Notes: generated by a model from the sequence alone, not told the origin. Shown: positions 48,160 to 60,449, counted from the first letter of the stretch. The stretch is 64,000 nucleotides of DNA from Hypericum androsaemum (GCA_963995505.1 OZ023186.1:8253570-8317569), one strand, 5' to 3'. Translations and numbers: made by a program.

Positions 48160-48168
48160 CTATAAATT
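48160..48168 (+). promoter_or_regulatory. TATA box of the prenyltransferase gene
   Basis: CTATAAATT lies 60-68 bp upstream of the ATG at 48,228, a normal distance for a TATA box plus a short leader. The same word is present left of the MITE (47,844-47,852) and once more at about 47,808-47,817 in a 17-bp direct repeat (AGGTTAGCCTATAAATT). Confidence 0.6.
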
Positions 48169-48599
48169 GAGTAGCTCCCACATCTCTATCAACTCGATAT
48201 AACTTTTTCTCCCAACTTCAGCATCCAATGGAGATCTCCCGCTTGCCTTCATCTGTTCTTAGATTTTCAGATGTTAGGTCTCTCCACCAAATAATTGCCT
48301 CTCCTCGTCCTCGTCATACTATCAAGCACTTGGGAACTTCCAAATGGTCTCAGATACTGCCTTCTCGCATTGAATTTTCCGGTGGCAAGAGTTGCTTCGT
48401 GCATTCCAAAAATGGAACTCATTGGCTCAAGGCAGTTCCGGTAAAGGTATTATTACTTATTTTCTCTAATCTATTTTATCATAAGATATAACTAAATGCG
48501 TAAAAAGCTTTATTATTGATGATTCGTTTATTTTTCTCTGAAAAAATGACGAGTTTTCTGGGTGCATAATTTGATTTTTTTTTAGGGTATTTAAAAATA

Positions 48600-49142
48600 A
48601 GGGAAGGTCCACATAATCTGTTTCATATTTTCACAAAATAGTTATTTCAAATTGATAATTCAGTTCCCGTGGTTTTCAAAAAAAATTTCGGGCAGGTTCA
48701 AGATAGCTGCCCGCACAAACGGTCTTGAAACGATGTCGTTTTTGACCCGACGTAATGGACACGTGGCAAGTGAGTGGGACCACCTCAAAACAGTCCCTAG
48801 TTTTTTAAAGATGCATTGTAGGGACCACCTCAAGCCCCATCTTCACGATCAAGGAAGAGAGAGATGGAGGGAGAATGAAGAATGGGTTTAAAAAAAAATA
48901 CTAAATAGCTAGGGACTGTTTTGTTAATTTACCAAATTACATGTCACCATCAACTAAATCCACTCACTTGCCACGTGTTCGTCACGTCAGGTCAAAAACG
49001 ACATCGTTTCAAGACTATTTGTGCGGAGGAGCTGCCCAAATTTTTTTTCAAAAACTACGGGGACTGAATTACTAATTTGAAACCACATGGTACTATTTTA
49101 TGAAAATGTAAAATTATAGAGCACTTATGTAGACTTTTCCCT
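48600..49142. mobile_element. Long-inverted-repeat MITE in prenyltransferase intron 1
   Basis: 543 bp with arms of about 200 bp. Left AAGGGAAGGTCCACATAATC, TTCAGTTCCCGTGGTTTTCA and TGAAACGATGTCGTTTTTGA recur inverted on the right (49,142 leftward). An 8-bp duplication TAAAAATA flanks it at 48,592-48,599 and 49,143-49,150. No coding sequence. The superfamily is uncertain (hAT or Mutator-like). Confidence 0.8.
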
Positions 49143-49170
49143 TAAAAATATATATTAAGCTTATAATAGG

Positions 49171-49276
49171 CATAGTTTTAAAATACGGGTTTTGGTACGA
49201 CCCGAAATTTTTCCGTTTTCCATTTTTCTGGTCCGACCGATCAAATTACCGGTCAGACCAGAAGTTTTTAATTTAA

Positions 49277-49308
<32 letters not shown>

Positions 49309-49610
49309 AGGTAAGAAAATAAAGAGTAAAGCCCATCTTCATGTGGCCCCCGTTGAACTACAAAACTAGATAACATGGGCCTGGGCTGCCCAACCTTTTT
49401 TTGATGGTTTAGGGTCCGGCCCCCATAATCTAGACCAATTTTCTTAAGTTCTGGTCGAACGGGCGATTTCTGATCGGAATGAGGCTAAAAACCACCCAAT
49501 CTGACCAGAAAAAAGATAGTTCGACCGAGCCCATTTTTCACCCTAAAAACGAGCTGGTAAAGAGGATGATTCATGGTCTGACCTGTCGGACCGTGTTTTT
49601 AAAAAGTATG
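49171..49610. mobile_element. hAT-type MITE, copy 4, in prenyltransferase intron 1 (440 bp)
   Basis: Ends CATAGTTTTAAAATACGG / CATACTTTTTAAAAACACGG. A perfect 8-bp target duplication ATAATAGG lies at 49,163-49,170 and 49,611-49,618. Subterminal GGTCNGACC words are frequent, and a (TA)n run sits at 49,287-49,309. Same family as copies 1-3. Confidence 0.88.
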
Positions 49611-50417
49611 ATAATAGGTACTAAAAAATTCAAAATGTTGGAATCTTAGTTGACTAGATTTACGATTCCCTCTTCTCTTTTGGCGTAAATAACGAGGTTC
49701 TTTGTTGTAATCAAGCGCAGGCACAGCAAGGAGAAGCCGAATCTTCTTTCGAAGCAGCAGTCAAATCTGAATTCCCGAAAAGAAATGACGTAATATGGCG
49801 ATTTCTGAGACCATTTCCAGTAATTTTTACGCTGATACAATTTTCGTAAGTTTTTCATATTAACGTTTTTCTTTTAATAAAGATAGTAACCAATTTTTTA
49901 TTTCTTGTACAATTAATATCAGAATCCACTCTCTCTTGCTTTGACAGCTCCATACTAGCAAGACTGGTAATGGTTGAGAGCCCGCACGTATTGAACTTGT
50001 CGAATTGATCCATGTTTATGAAGCTATTAGCAGCCTTCACAAGTATTTCATGTACAAATATTTACGCGGCTAGCATCAATCAAAATTTTGATATTAAAAC
50101 AGAGAAGTATGTTTCTCTCTTAACCCGTCAATAAATATATTTTTTACACTAATCTAGAATTGAATTACTTTTGTTTTTTTTTATTTTACAGGATTAACAA
50201 ACCTTATTTATCTTTATGTTCGGGAGAATTACCAATTGAATCTGCATGGTTAATGGTGATGGGTTTTGTTGCAATAAGTTTGCTCATGGCAGGAACAATA
50301 AATTCTATGATTTTTTTTGCTTTTAATTTCTGCTTATTGTTGGTGGCATCATCGTACTCCATCCCACCGCTTCGCACGAAGGCTTCTACTTTTGGAGCTC
50401 CTATTACAATTACTATG

Positions 50418-51340
50418 GTACCCCTTTCCTTTTCTTTGACCTTTATCCTTATTATAACACCTTTCATCTACTTAGTGAAGGTGGTTTCATAGAAAATTTT
50501 AAATTCCAATGTAAAGACCACAAATAATTTTAAAATTTTAAATAACTGTAATGAAATATTAAGCCAACGAAAATAGCTTTAATGAAATCTTATGCAGTTG
50601 AATAGATTCGGTCAATTCTTCGTCATGTTGGCTGGAGCACAAGCACCTGGAAGAACCCTAGTTTTTCCCGTGCCGTATATACTAATTACTTAGATCTGAA
50701 ATTATTGTAAGGTCGTCGTCCTCTAGCAGTGGCTTCTTTGGATTTTAGGGTTTGTAAGGACGAGGTGGTCTCCGGCCATCCTTTGTCGTGATTTGATTTG
50801 AAGGTTAATTAATTATCTTCTTTTTCGTGAAAAAGATAATCGGAGAAGATGAGAATGAGGGAGACGGTGGCAAAAATAGAGATAGGAGAGATTTTTTGTT
50901 TTAAAATGAGAGGAGTATTTTTGTCATTTCAAGTGGGGGTTCACCGGAGAAAAAAGGAATATTATGGCTCCAGGGGCCCGGGAGTCTATTATCATCAAAA
51001 TTTAGGAACGGGATAATCATTTTCCAAAAGTTAGGGACCCTAGAAGAAGGGTGACCAAAGGTCAGGAACTTGAGAGTAATTTACTCTTTTTATTTTCTGA
51101 ATGAAAGTTTTATTAAACCAATCGCCACTTATTATTGATGTAACTTAACTATAAATATTTTTATACATGTAATTTTATGTACAAAGCATATACAACGGAG
51201 ATTACTTGACACGTCAGTTTTTAATAAAATCGTTTGATTGATAAACTTTCAAAATATTTACAAAATAGTTATACCATGACTAATATTGCAGAAGATGAGG
51301 AATCTCGTAACAACGCTCAATACATCAATAAAGTACAGCA
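50418..51340. other. Prenyltransferase intron, unassigned
   Basis: Follows the exon ending at 50,417. No further exon of the gene is recognised here. No repeats with clear ends. Confidence 0.4.
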
Positions 51341-51347
51341 CCTAGAA

Positions 51348-53027
51348 TGAGAGCGGTGCGGCTAGGGGTTTTTTTTTCTGGAGTGGGGTTGAAATTTTGG
51401 ACAAATTCTAGAATGGGGTTGTCAGAAAAAGAATTTTCTGTCTAGGGCCGTGTCCAAAACCGCACAAAACCGTGCTTTTTTATTTGCACAAAACCGCATG
51501 ATTTCGTACGATTTCCTTTAAAACTGCATAATTTCGTGCGATTTCCTTTAAAAGCTCACAATCTTCTCTTCCTACCGGCTCACACGGCTCACGTATATGG
51601 TTGATGAGCCGCGGCTCAATGGAAACACATTATTTTCTGCGTTTCTTGGCAGCAGTTATCTCTATATATTCAGTCTCCGTGAGGTGAGTCCATCCGAGCA
51701 TACAACACCATTTTGATTATTTTTACATAATACGAGCAAAGGAAAAAGACCCATTGTCGTATGTACCCGATATTCCAAATATGCCCAAAAGTTGAATAAT
51801 GCATATAACACAGAAATTTGTTGTTGTTAACTTTCGGTGGAACATATTCTGTCTCCGAATTCTCAGGTATGTCCGCCTTTTTGTCCGTCTGTTGTCCCCG
51901 TTATTTTTTTACCTACAATTTTTTTCACAATAATCAAACATATAATTAAGTCGAAGTTAGAACAACAACAATTTTAAAATGTTTAGGAAATAATTATATT
52001 TATACGAACCTCATTTTGCCACACAGCTTTTGCACGATGAACGTCATTTAATGTTACGAGTTGCCTAGCTTCTGATGTTCTTTCATGTCCAATAAAATCA
52101 GAAGGACGTGGATGTGACTCCATTTGCTATTACAAAAGCAACACCAATTAGACTGCACAATTTTGTGCGTTTCTTATCCCCGCTTTACAGAACAATTGGG
52201 CCAACCTACCCATTTAATTATTTTTTGCAAACCGCACAATTCTGTGCGTTTCTCTTAAAATATGAGCCTTAAAATCTGAGCAAACCATGAACCCGTATCC
52301 TGAGCAAACAATTTCTTCTTAGCAATCGGACTTCAACCACGAACCTACATCCTACATCCCTCAAGCCGAATACCAAAGGGGTATAAACAGATTCGGAAAG
52401 CATATAACTATCGGACCAACCACGCACAATATTGTGCGGTTTTAATCGGACCAACACAACCCGAACATACCTGAGTCGACAAGCAACATACCTGAGTCGG
52501 CCGAGTTTCGGGTCACCGGAGGTTAGGTAGGTGGAGGTTGGGATGGGCGGAGGTTTTTAGGAGGAGAGGCAAAAATTTTTTGTGAAGTTGGAGATAAAAA
52601 TGGCAGAGAAGAAGGTAGGTAAGTTATTAATTAGGTTTTCTTTTGAATTTACCAAAATACCCCTGAAAATTTTCAAAACATAAGGCCATAATTGGAATCT
52701 CATTTTAAAAAAAGTTTGGCTATCAAAAACGTAACAAAAAATGCAACAAAACTTGCGTTTCATACAAAAATATTTAAAACCAGCCGAGCCGATAACTGCA
52801 GCCGGAACGCGTTCGACTTTTAATAAAACTGCATGTTTTTGTGCGGTTTTAGGTTGAAACCGCTACATTATGTGCAGTTTTCAACAAAACAAAACTGCTA
52901 TATTTTGTGCGATTTTGTGTAACCCCAGACAAGGAAAACTTTCTCTGACAACCCCATTTTAGGATTTGTCAGAAATTTCAACCCCACGCCAGAAAAAAAA
53001 TCTACGGCTAGGTCGGATGTCCGGTCC
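51348..53027. mobile_element. 1.7-kb inverted-repeat element with repeated GCACAATTTTGTGC-type palindromes
   Basis: The left arm (51,348 to about 51,490) and right arm (about 52,890-53,027) are inverted copies: TTTTTTTTTCTGG, TGGGGTTGAAAT, ATGGGGTTGTCAGA and the AAAACCGCACAAAA region. Flanking CCTAGAA (51,341-51,347 and 53,028-53,034) is a likely 7-8-bp target duplication. The interior carries at least six copies of the palindromic word GCACAATTTTGTGC or variants. No transposase recognised. Confidence 0.7.
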
Positions 53028-53105
53028 CCTAGAAAGGCTATAGAGATAGCCTTAACCACTTCTAAGAGGCCCTTTTTTTTAGGTAACCACTTCTAAGAAG
53101 CTTGG

Positions 53106-53594
53106 TGAAGGTTTTCTATATAATTATAGATAAATAAATGAATGAATTCATTTAAACGTAAATATACTTACTTGTTGAAGTGCAGTATTTACAGGATCGT
53201 AACAAGATTTATTACCGGTCGATTCTTATCCACGAACAATCGAAGCAAGGACAATTTTCACGAATGTATAACCTTAGAGTCGAACTAAGAGAATCGCAAA
53301 ATCCAAAATCTAAAGCTTCAAATTCTTGCGTGAGGTTTTATACTGTGTGTATTGGAGAGTTGTTGTTTTTTTTAATTAAGTGACCCTTGGTCACTTTTCG
53401 TCCTTTTTATATTTTTTTCTAGAAGGAAACAGTCACCATCCACTAAGGGATTTATTTCCATGTAGCAAAGTTACAATCAGTAGCCCACCAACAAATAAGG
53501 GACGTGGCACCCAATAAATATCAAGGTTGATGTAGGCTTGCTACGTATATCAACCACTTGTCCCATGATCAACATGTGTACTAAGTAACTAACA
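53106..53594 (-). repeat. 3' LTR (minus-strand sense) of this Copia element
   Basis: 489 bp, aligned with 60,450-60,966, lacking 28 bp present in the partner. Confidence 0.92.
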
Positions 53595-54667
53595 TCTCCC
53601 ACTCACACATGACTAATTATAATCAATATTTTTTCTTATCGTGTTTGGCAGATATTTCGTGTGACTAGCATACATCGAGTGCACTTAGTTAAACTCAAGA
53701 GCACATAATGACCACATGAATGATAGCTTCTCGATATTTCTATTAGGTAAAGTATGCCTTCTCCTAGGTCTCATCTCACATTCTTTGTTTCCACATGTAA
53801 TTTCTAAAAAAATTTATTCATGTTTACTATTGTATTGCAGCAACACAATAGGTGCACCAGTAAACCACGAAGCTTTGAGAATGTGATCGATAGAAAATCT
53901 TCTCCTTTTAACGATATTTCTTCCATCATGATCCAACCTATTTTTTCAGTCAACCTTGCCAGGTGGAATCAAACCATGACCCTTTAAATACTTTTCAAGC
54001 TAGTAGCACTGAATCATACTTCCAAAATATTTTAAGAATCTTAAGGGTAGAGTTCTAGAAACCTTAGTTTTTGAAATTGGTCTCACACCAGGGAAACAAA
54101 AATCACTTAATAATAAATTAATTTCCCATCCATTGGTCGTAAAGCACACATGACACAATCCATGTGCTATGGTGTTCATTCCTCTGAAAAGGAGCGCATG
54201 TCATTCACAAATAACACCATACTAGAGCATCACCCTCGATGTTTACGAACAACGACTTTAGTCTTCTCGAAGACTACTCTAGGCTATCAAGACAGAATTG
54301 TGGTAAGTTTCACTTACTTCTTACCATTAGATTCCATATAATCACATAAGTTTCGAGAACTCATTTAATATAGCAACAATTGCTTGCACATAATCTTGCT
54401 CTTTAACAAGACTGATCTTGTAGTTAAGCAAGATACCATTCATATTTTAGAATAGGCACTCGATATTTAAAAATATTCTAAAATTACCTCATCTCAATCA
54501 AGAATCAACCCATTGACTCCCACTGAGATAAACACCCGTGTGAATGAGCTACTTCTCTGTCCGACATGCATTAGTAAATGTTACTCTATATAACATTCAA
54601 ACAATACGTACTGCTGAAACAACATTAATTATATTGAACAACCAGTTCATTACAATGTGAGCAAACA
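53595..54667 (-). other. Copia 3' untranslated region
   Basis: About 1.07 kb between the pol stop and the LTR on the minus strand. No gene recognised; short plus-strand frames carry no motifs. Confidence 0.5.
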
Positions 54668-55378
54668 CTAGTATCTTCGCAAATCTTGGAACCTGACATG
54701 TTTCTCAAAAATATCTCTAACTACACCCTTGGTCATTGGTTCTGCAACCATATCTAGTGTAGATATGTACTTTATGCTCACCTCCTTACACGTAACCATA
54801 TTCCTAACAAAGTGATATTCGATGTCGATATATTTTGCTCTGTTATGATATCTAGGATCTTTAGCAAAAGCTATCGACGCTTGATTATCGCAAAATAAGC
54901 TCACTGGTTCTTTTGAGTAGGTTAGGGATAAATGGCTCAAGAATCTCTTTAACCATACCGCCTCTTGCACAGCAGCTACAGAAGCTACATACTCAGCTTC
55001 CATAGTTGACAGGGAGACACACGTCTGTTTCTTGCTACTCCATAAAATAGCACCCCCGCCAAGCAAGAAGATATATCCTGATGTAAATTTCTTCTCGTCC
55101 ATATCACCCCCCCAATCGGCATCGGTGTAACCTCTCAATGTTAGGTCTTGACCTTGATAATATAATGAGTATTCTGCAGTCGTATTCAAGTACTTCATAA
55201 TTCCTTTGACTGCTTTCCAATGTGCATTACTTAAATTTGACTGGTATCTTCTTGCTATTCCAACAGCATAGCAAATATCTAGTCTTGTACACAACATTGC
55301 ACACATGAGACAACCAACTGCATTGGCATAAGGAATTTTCATCATATCCCTCTCCTGCTGAGCAATTTTAGGACACAT
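54668..55378 (-). pseudogene. Copia RNase H
   Basis: 236-codon open frame on the minus strand: RRYQSNLSNAHWKAVKGIMK, GYTDADWGGDMDEKKFTSGY, LSTMEAEYVASVAAVQEAVW, CDNQASIAFAKDPRYHNRAK and HVRFQDLRRY near the end. The D, E and D residues of RNase H (TDAD, MEAE, CDNQ) are present. This is the best-preserved part of the element. It begins after a frame break that separates it from RT. Confidence 0.88.
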
Positions 55379-55541
55379 GTCTTTACTGAGATGGTGGCCT
55401 TTGACAATTGGGACATATTTGGGATTACTATTATTACAATTGAATCGTTATACTACTTTGCAGATATATGTCTCTTGTGAAAGAGACAACAGTCTTTTCA
55501 AATAATTTTTCGTAATCTTAACTCCGAGTATGTAATCAGTT

Positions 55542-56547
55542 TCACCCATATTTCATTTCAAACTTGGACGAAAACCAAGCTTTGAGCTCGATAAAATATC
55601 CCATATTATTTTCAGCTATTAGTATGTCATCTACATACAATGTAATTATGACAAACTTTTTACCAGAGCATTTAATATAGACACAATGGTCTGCGTCAAT
55701 CATTTTAAAATCATACGATATGATCGTATTGTGAAAATAAATATACCATTGTCTAGAAGACTGTTTAGGCCATAAATTGATCTCTTCAATTTGTAAACTG
55801 TATGTTCGCTGCCTTTTTGGATGTAGGCCTCTGGCTGAACCATATAGATTTTTTTTATCTAATTCTCCATTGAGAAAAACAGTCTTAATATCTATTTGAT
55901 GCAGCTCTAGGTCCAAATTTAGCACAATAGCTAGAATAATTCTAATGGATGCGAATCTTACAACAGGCGCAAAAATCTCCTCATAGTCAATTCCTTCCTT
56001 TTGTGAAAATCCTTAGGCAACTAAGGGAGCTTTGTATCTTTGATATTTCCATCTTCTTTACGCTTAATTTTGAGAATCCATTTATTCCCAATTGCTCTAC
56101 GTCCCTTAGGTAGGTCAACCAGTTCCAAACATGATTTTTCTTCATGAAAGCCATCTCTTCCTCCATTGCTTTACCCCATTCATTCTTCTCCAGAGATGAT
56201 AGAGCATCAGAAATATTCTTAAGTTTATCCTCATCTTGTAGGATTGCTAAAAGAATCTCATTTGGACCATTATGTCTTCTTAATGATACCAAGAAAGTAT
56301 TTGCAGCACCTTCAATCTCAAATCGTCGGCATGGAATGCTAGTTCTTTTAGTTCTACGAATTTTTAAGTTTTGATAAACATCTCTCATGTATTCATCATA
56401 ACCTAGAATCGTACTCTCACTGAAGAATAAATTCATACTCCCACTGGAATTCGAATTTGTACTCCCATTAAGATGGTGATCCATCATGAACTTCCGGACC
56501 AGTTGGAGGTGGAAAATTTTAATTTTCTTCCTCCACAATTCTTCCAC
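55542..56547 (-). pseudogene. Copia reverse transcriptase
   Basis: The N-terminal part (56,547-55,987) has ALSSLEKNEWGKAMEEEMAF and an ends-out KNHVWNW segment. After a frame shift, 55,925-55,542 has LELHQIDIKTVFLNGELDKK, the region normally reading KQSSRQWY, VYIKCSGKKFVIITLYVDDI with the YVDD catalytic motif, then SSKFEMKYG. The conserved GYSQKEGIDY/APV region is visible only in broken frames near 55,930-56,010. Confidence 0.82.
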
Positions 56548-56850
56548 TCGGATGGAGTGATCCAGATGATTCTAACTCATCAGTTTTATATAAGGTAAGA
56601 TCATTACTCACCTCTCCCAAATTTGGAAAATTATTTTCCAAGAATGTGACATCTCATGATTCAAATTCTGTCACCTATCCATTTTCTAGTTCACCCACGA
56701 ACACGTATCCCTTTGATACTTCAGAGTATCTAATGAAGACACTCTTTTTATCTCTCGGTCCTAATTTATCGTATGTACTCGAGGTAGTATGGACGCACAC
56801 TCCCACGATCTCAAGTAGCTTAGATCGGGTTTCTAACCTGTCCACATTTT

Positions 56851-57926
56851 CTAAGGGATGGTAGTGACAGACTTAGAGGAGACACAGTTTAGAACATATG
56901 TAGCGGTAAGGAGTGCATCTTCATAAAATGATATAGGCAAATTTACCTCCGCCATCATAGTTCTTACCATGTCTAGAAGGGTTCTATTCCTTCTTTTCGC
57001 TACCCCATTCTGTTGAGGTGTGTAAGGAATGTACAACTGATGTTCAATTCTTTTTTCTTCACACAAAGCATTAAATTCATCAGAAAGATACTCACGACCA
57101 CGATCAGTTCATAAGGCCTTAATCTTTCGATCTTGTTGATTCTCAGCATAATTCACGAATGTCTTAAAATAACTTAATGTTTCAGACTTGTGAAAAATCA
57201 AATAGATTTGACCATACTTACTATAGTCATCTATAAAGGTGATAAAATAATATGCTCCATGTCTTGCCCTGACATTCATTGGATGACAAATGTCAGAATA
57301 GATTAATTGCAATGGATAATCAGCTCTAGTTCCTTTTCCAAATAGTTTCCTTATTGATTTTCCTTCTAGACAACGTTCACAAGTAGGTAATATAGTCTTT
57401 TCTAAATTACCTAACTGTCCCGCCTTAGCTAGACAATTTAAGCGATATTGACTAATATGGCCCAATCTAGAATGCCACAACACAACATCATCTTGAGACG
57501 TTTGCAAAGTAGTGACTAAGGAAAAACTTGTATCACGTAAATCACCAAAATCAACATCTATGATTAAGAAACTATTTGATAGATAACTAGATCCATAAAA
57601 GACACGTTCTAAAAATAACTGAACATGAATTGTTCTCAAACAGCCAACAGATACCAAGAGACATTAAAACTGAAACAGAAATTAAATTCTGGCAAATCTC
57701 TAGATCATACAACACGTCATGTAGAAGTAGGGTACGTCCTTCACGTAGGCTCAATCTACATGTAACTATACCTTTGACATCTACTCGTGCGTTATTGCCA
57801 ATATATATAGATTTGGCTCGAACATGTAGTCGTCAGAATTCAACAAAAGTACCACGTCCTTCGTCACATGGTCTGTCACTCCTGAATCAATCACCCACAT
57901 CGGATGACTTTCTGTTAAAAGGATAG
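56851..57926 (-). pseudogene. Copia protease and integrase
   Basis: Protease motif MWVIDSGVTDHVT (about 57,901-57,863; DSG present). Integrase: LWHSRLGHISQYRL, CERCLEGK, LIYSDICHPMNV, FITFIDDYSKYGQIYL (57,657-57,109), then a stop, TDRGREY, and YIPYTPQQNGVAKRRNRTLL (57,066-56,851). In the last motif Lys replaces the usual catalytic Glu (GVAKRRN against GVAERRN), so the element is integration-dead independent of its stops. Confidence 0.85.
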
Positions 57927-58805
57927 TACTAGATCCATACAATTCACTCGCATATGAGTTAATAGGTTATACCTTCTTTTTCTCAGTGCAATCTTTTGCA
58001 AAGTGGCCCTTCTTTTGAGAGTTAAAACATTTCACCTTAGAAATGTTAACTTTTCTTTTCTTCTTACTCCCAGAACTTTTCTCATTAATTTCAGAGTTTT
58101 CAGCTTTGCTTTTCTTGTTTCCCTAGCTTTTCTTACCTTTTTCCTTCTGACCCATCTTCCTCAGGCCCCCTTTGAAGCTTGATCCAGTCATGTGTGCCTC
58201 AGGGTGAACTTTAATTGCCAGGAGGCGATCCTCTTCTAGCTCAAGGTGACGGACCACGTCATCAAATGTCGTGACATTATCAACATGGGTAATAGTCATC
58301 TTTATGTGTTCCTAATTCATAGGCAGAGAACGAATGACTGCTTGGATCTGCTGCTTATTAGCAAGCTCATGGTCAGCCTCAACTAGCTCATTGATCATGT
58401 TGGGCATCTCCCTGAGATGCTTCTTCATTGAGTGATTAGGACGCTTCTTGTAAGTGTCGAACCTTATGGTCAAAGCTTCCCGAATCTTTCCTTAAGAACA
58501 TCCCATAGGTCCTTGGCATTATCAAATGCACGAAAATTTCTAGTAAAATCATCCATCATGGCACTCAATAGGATGAGTCGAGCAGCTGAATTTTTCTTCT
58601 TCCAAGCCAAGTAGGCGTCATTGTCATGCCTATGCTGGGGGGTGTTGCCTACTTCCGGTTCGACCATAATTGTATTTATGATCTCAAGAACATCTTGTTC
58701 TTCCAGCACATTCTAAATTTTCATGCTCCAGTTATCATAGTTGTCGCCGTTGAGCTTCAAATCCTTGTTGAGCTCAACGACAATCAATTTGGAAGCAATT
58801 GACAT
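57927..58805 (-). pseudogene. Copia gag
   Basis: Start ATG at 58,805 (MSIASKLIVVELNKDLKLNG, DNYDNWSMKI), then TAG and the UBN2-type stretch NVLEEQDVLEII, DAYLAWKKKNSAARLILLSA and AKDLWDVLKERFGKL. Near 58,020-57,975 the zinc knuckle reads CFNSQKKGHFAKDC, with Ser at the second Cys position. Frames are broken between these parts. Confidence 0.8.
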
Positions 58806-60435
58806 GACTATTGGGAATTTTATATATATATATAATTGTGCGTTAGTAGTTGTGCGTTTTAATTTACTATATGTTCATAACTTTAAACGATATAAATTAT
58901 TAAATTAACCTCAAATTCGAAGTAGGTCACGGATATGTTTCCTCTCACCTTACGAGAATTAATTTCAAACTTTAAACGTTTAAAATTCTTTGATAGTAAA
59001 TTCAAGTGGATATTTCACATGGTAATAATTAATAATTAAATAAAAAATATTATTTAATTGCACAAACAACTACGTTTTTATTATAAAATAATAATAATCA
59101 TGGAAATACGTGAAATTCCAAAACACATATGTATAGGAAACTTCCTACAGGACCTAGTATGATACATAAAAGATCGACGCATAGTCAAGGAGAATCTATC
59201 TCCACACGACACGGGCCGACACTAAATCCAAGATCTTTCAGGCACTGGGAAAAGAGAAATCGTAAACATATCCCCAAGTGCAGAAGCAACGTACTTTACA
59301 TCCACTTTACAACTTCATCGGAGTGTTGTGAGAAATTTCTCTCAAAATTCCCCTTCTACCCATATATGAAATGAGACGCTTTAAAGCGTCCCTATGAGTA
59401 ATGCCACCTTCAGGAGATAGGAAAAATTCAATATTTTTTGCTATCTTCATTGTGGCTAGAAGATCAGTGAACATCAAGCGCCAGTTATTTATGCCGTTAT
59501 AACCGCCAGCCAATATGCATTCTTGTATCTCATTGTGAATAGAAATTATGCACTCCGTAAGCACTTTTTTATTATCTTTATGCTCCTTCTGAGAGAAATT
59601 ATGTGCTCCGTATGCACTTTTTCATTATATTTTAGAACTTATTAAAAAAAAATTATTTTGGTTTTAACAAAATTATCATAATAATTTTCAAAACTAATTG
59701 TTAAAAATTTCTTAAAATCTTTAAACAACTTAATGTTATTGAATAGACCCAAGTTTATTCAATTAAAGTTTATAAAAAAATGTAGCAGGCCTAGCCCGCA
59801 TAACTTTTATCTTTTCTAACAAATTTATTCTATTATTTAATTCTTTTTTGGGCTTAGGCCCGTTCGGCTCAAATCAGAAATTTGGGTTTTTTTATGATTA
59901 ATTATAGATTAGTCCTTTATATTTCCTTCTGTTTGCAAATAAGGACAAATTTCTTATTCGCCTTTGGTGTGCATAATATCAGTTTAGTCCCTACAGGTTT
60001 CACATGTGTGCGAATAAGGATAGCTCTCTTGAACGTGTTCTGCGCTCCAAAATACAGATCAGTCCCTGGGAGTTTTACGCGTTTCCATACAAGGATGCAG
60101 TCCTTTGTTCGCGTATCACGTAAGAATTCCAGTTTAATACCGAAAGTTTTATGCGTGTACAAAAAAAGACAAAATCCTTTTATGCGTGTTTCGTACAATA
60201 ACTTTTAGTACCCCGCATGTTACTCGCATGTTCCAACAAGGACATATTATGTAAAAAACGTACAGAATTCAAAAAATTGCATTTCAGTCCCAATAGTTCC
60301 GTTCATTTTTCATTCAAGGACAACAGAAACTATCTTCCAAAAATAGTTTCTTCAAACTCCGATTTTTGAAAAAAAAATTCAACCATACATTTTTATTTTC
60401 AAAAATAGATTTCCAACCATAACAAAAACCCAACA
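58806..60435 (-). other. Copia 5' leader with degenerate tandem repeats
   Basis: 1.6 kb between primer site and gag start, long for a Copia leader. At about 59,905-60,330, six diverged units spaced about 74 bp share the words CAGTTTAGTCCC and GCGAATAAGGA (starts near 59,911, 59,984, 60,060, 60,130, 60,205 and 60,285). The rest is AT-rich without motifs. Confidence 0.6.
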
Positions 60436-60448
60436 GGCTCTGATACCA
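60436..60448 (-). promoter_or_regulatory. Primer-binding site of this Copia element (initiator Met tRNA type)
   Basis: Minus strand TGGTATCAGAGCC, one base from the LTR end. Confidence 0.9.
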
Positions 60449-60449
60449 A

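Noticed and set aside
50204..50467. 87-codon minus-strand frame
   Set aside because: Antisense of the prenyltransferase exon at 50,192-50,417, which has clear UbiA motifs on the plus strand.
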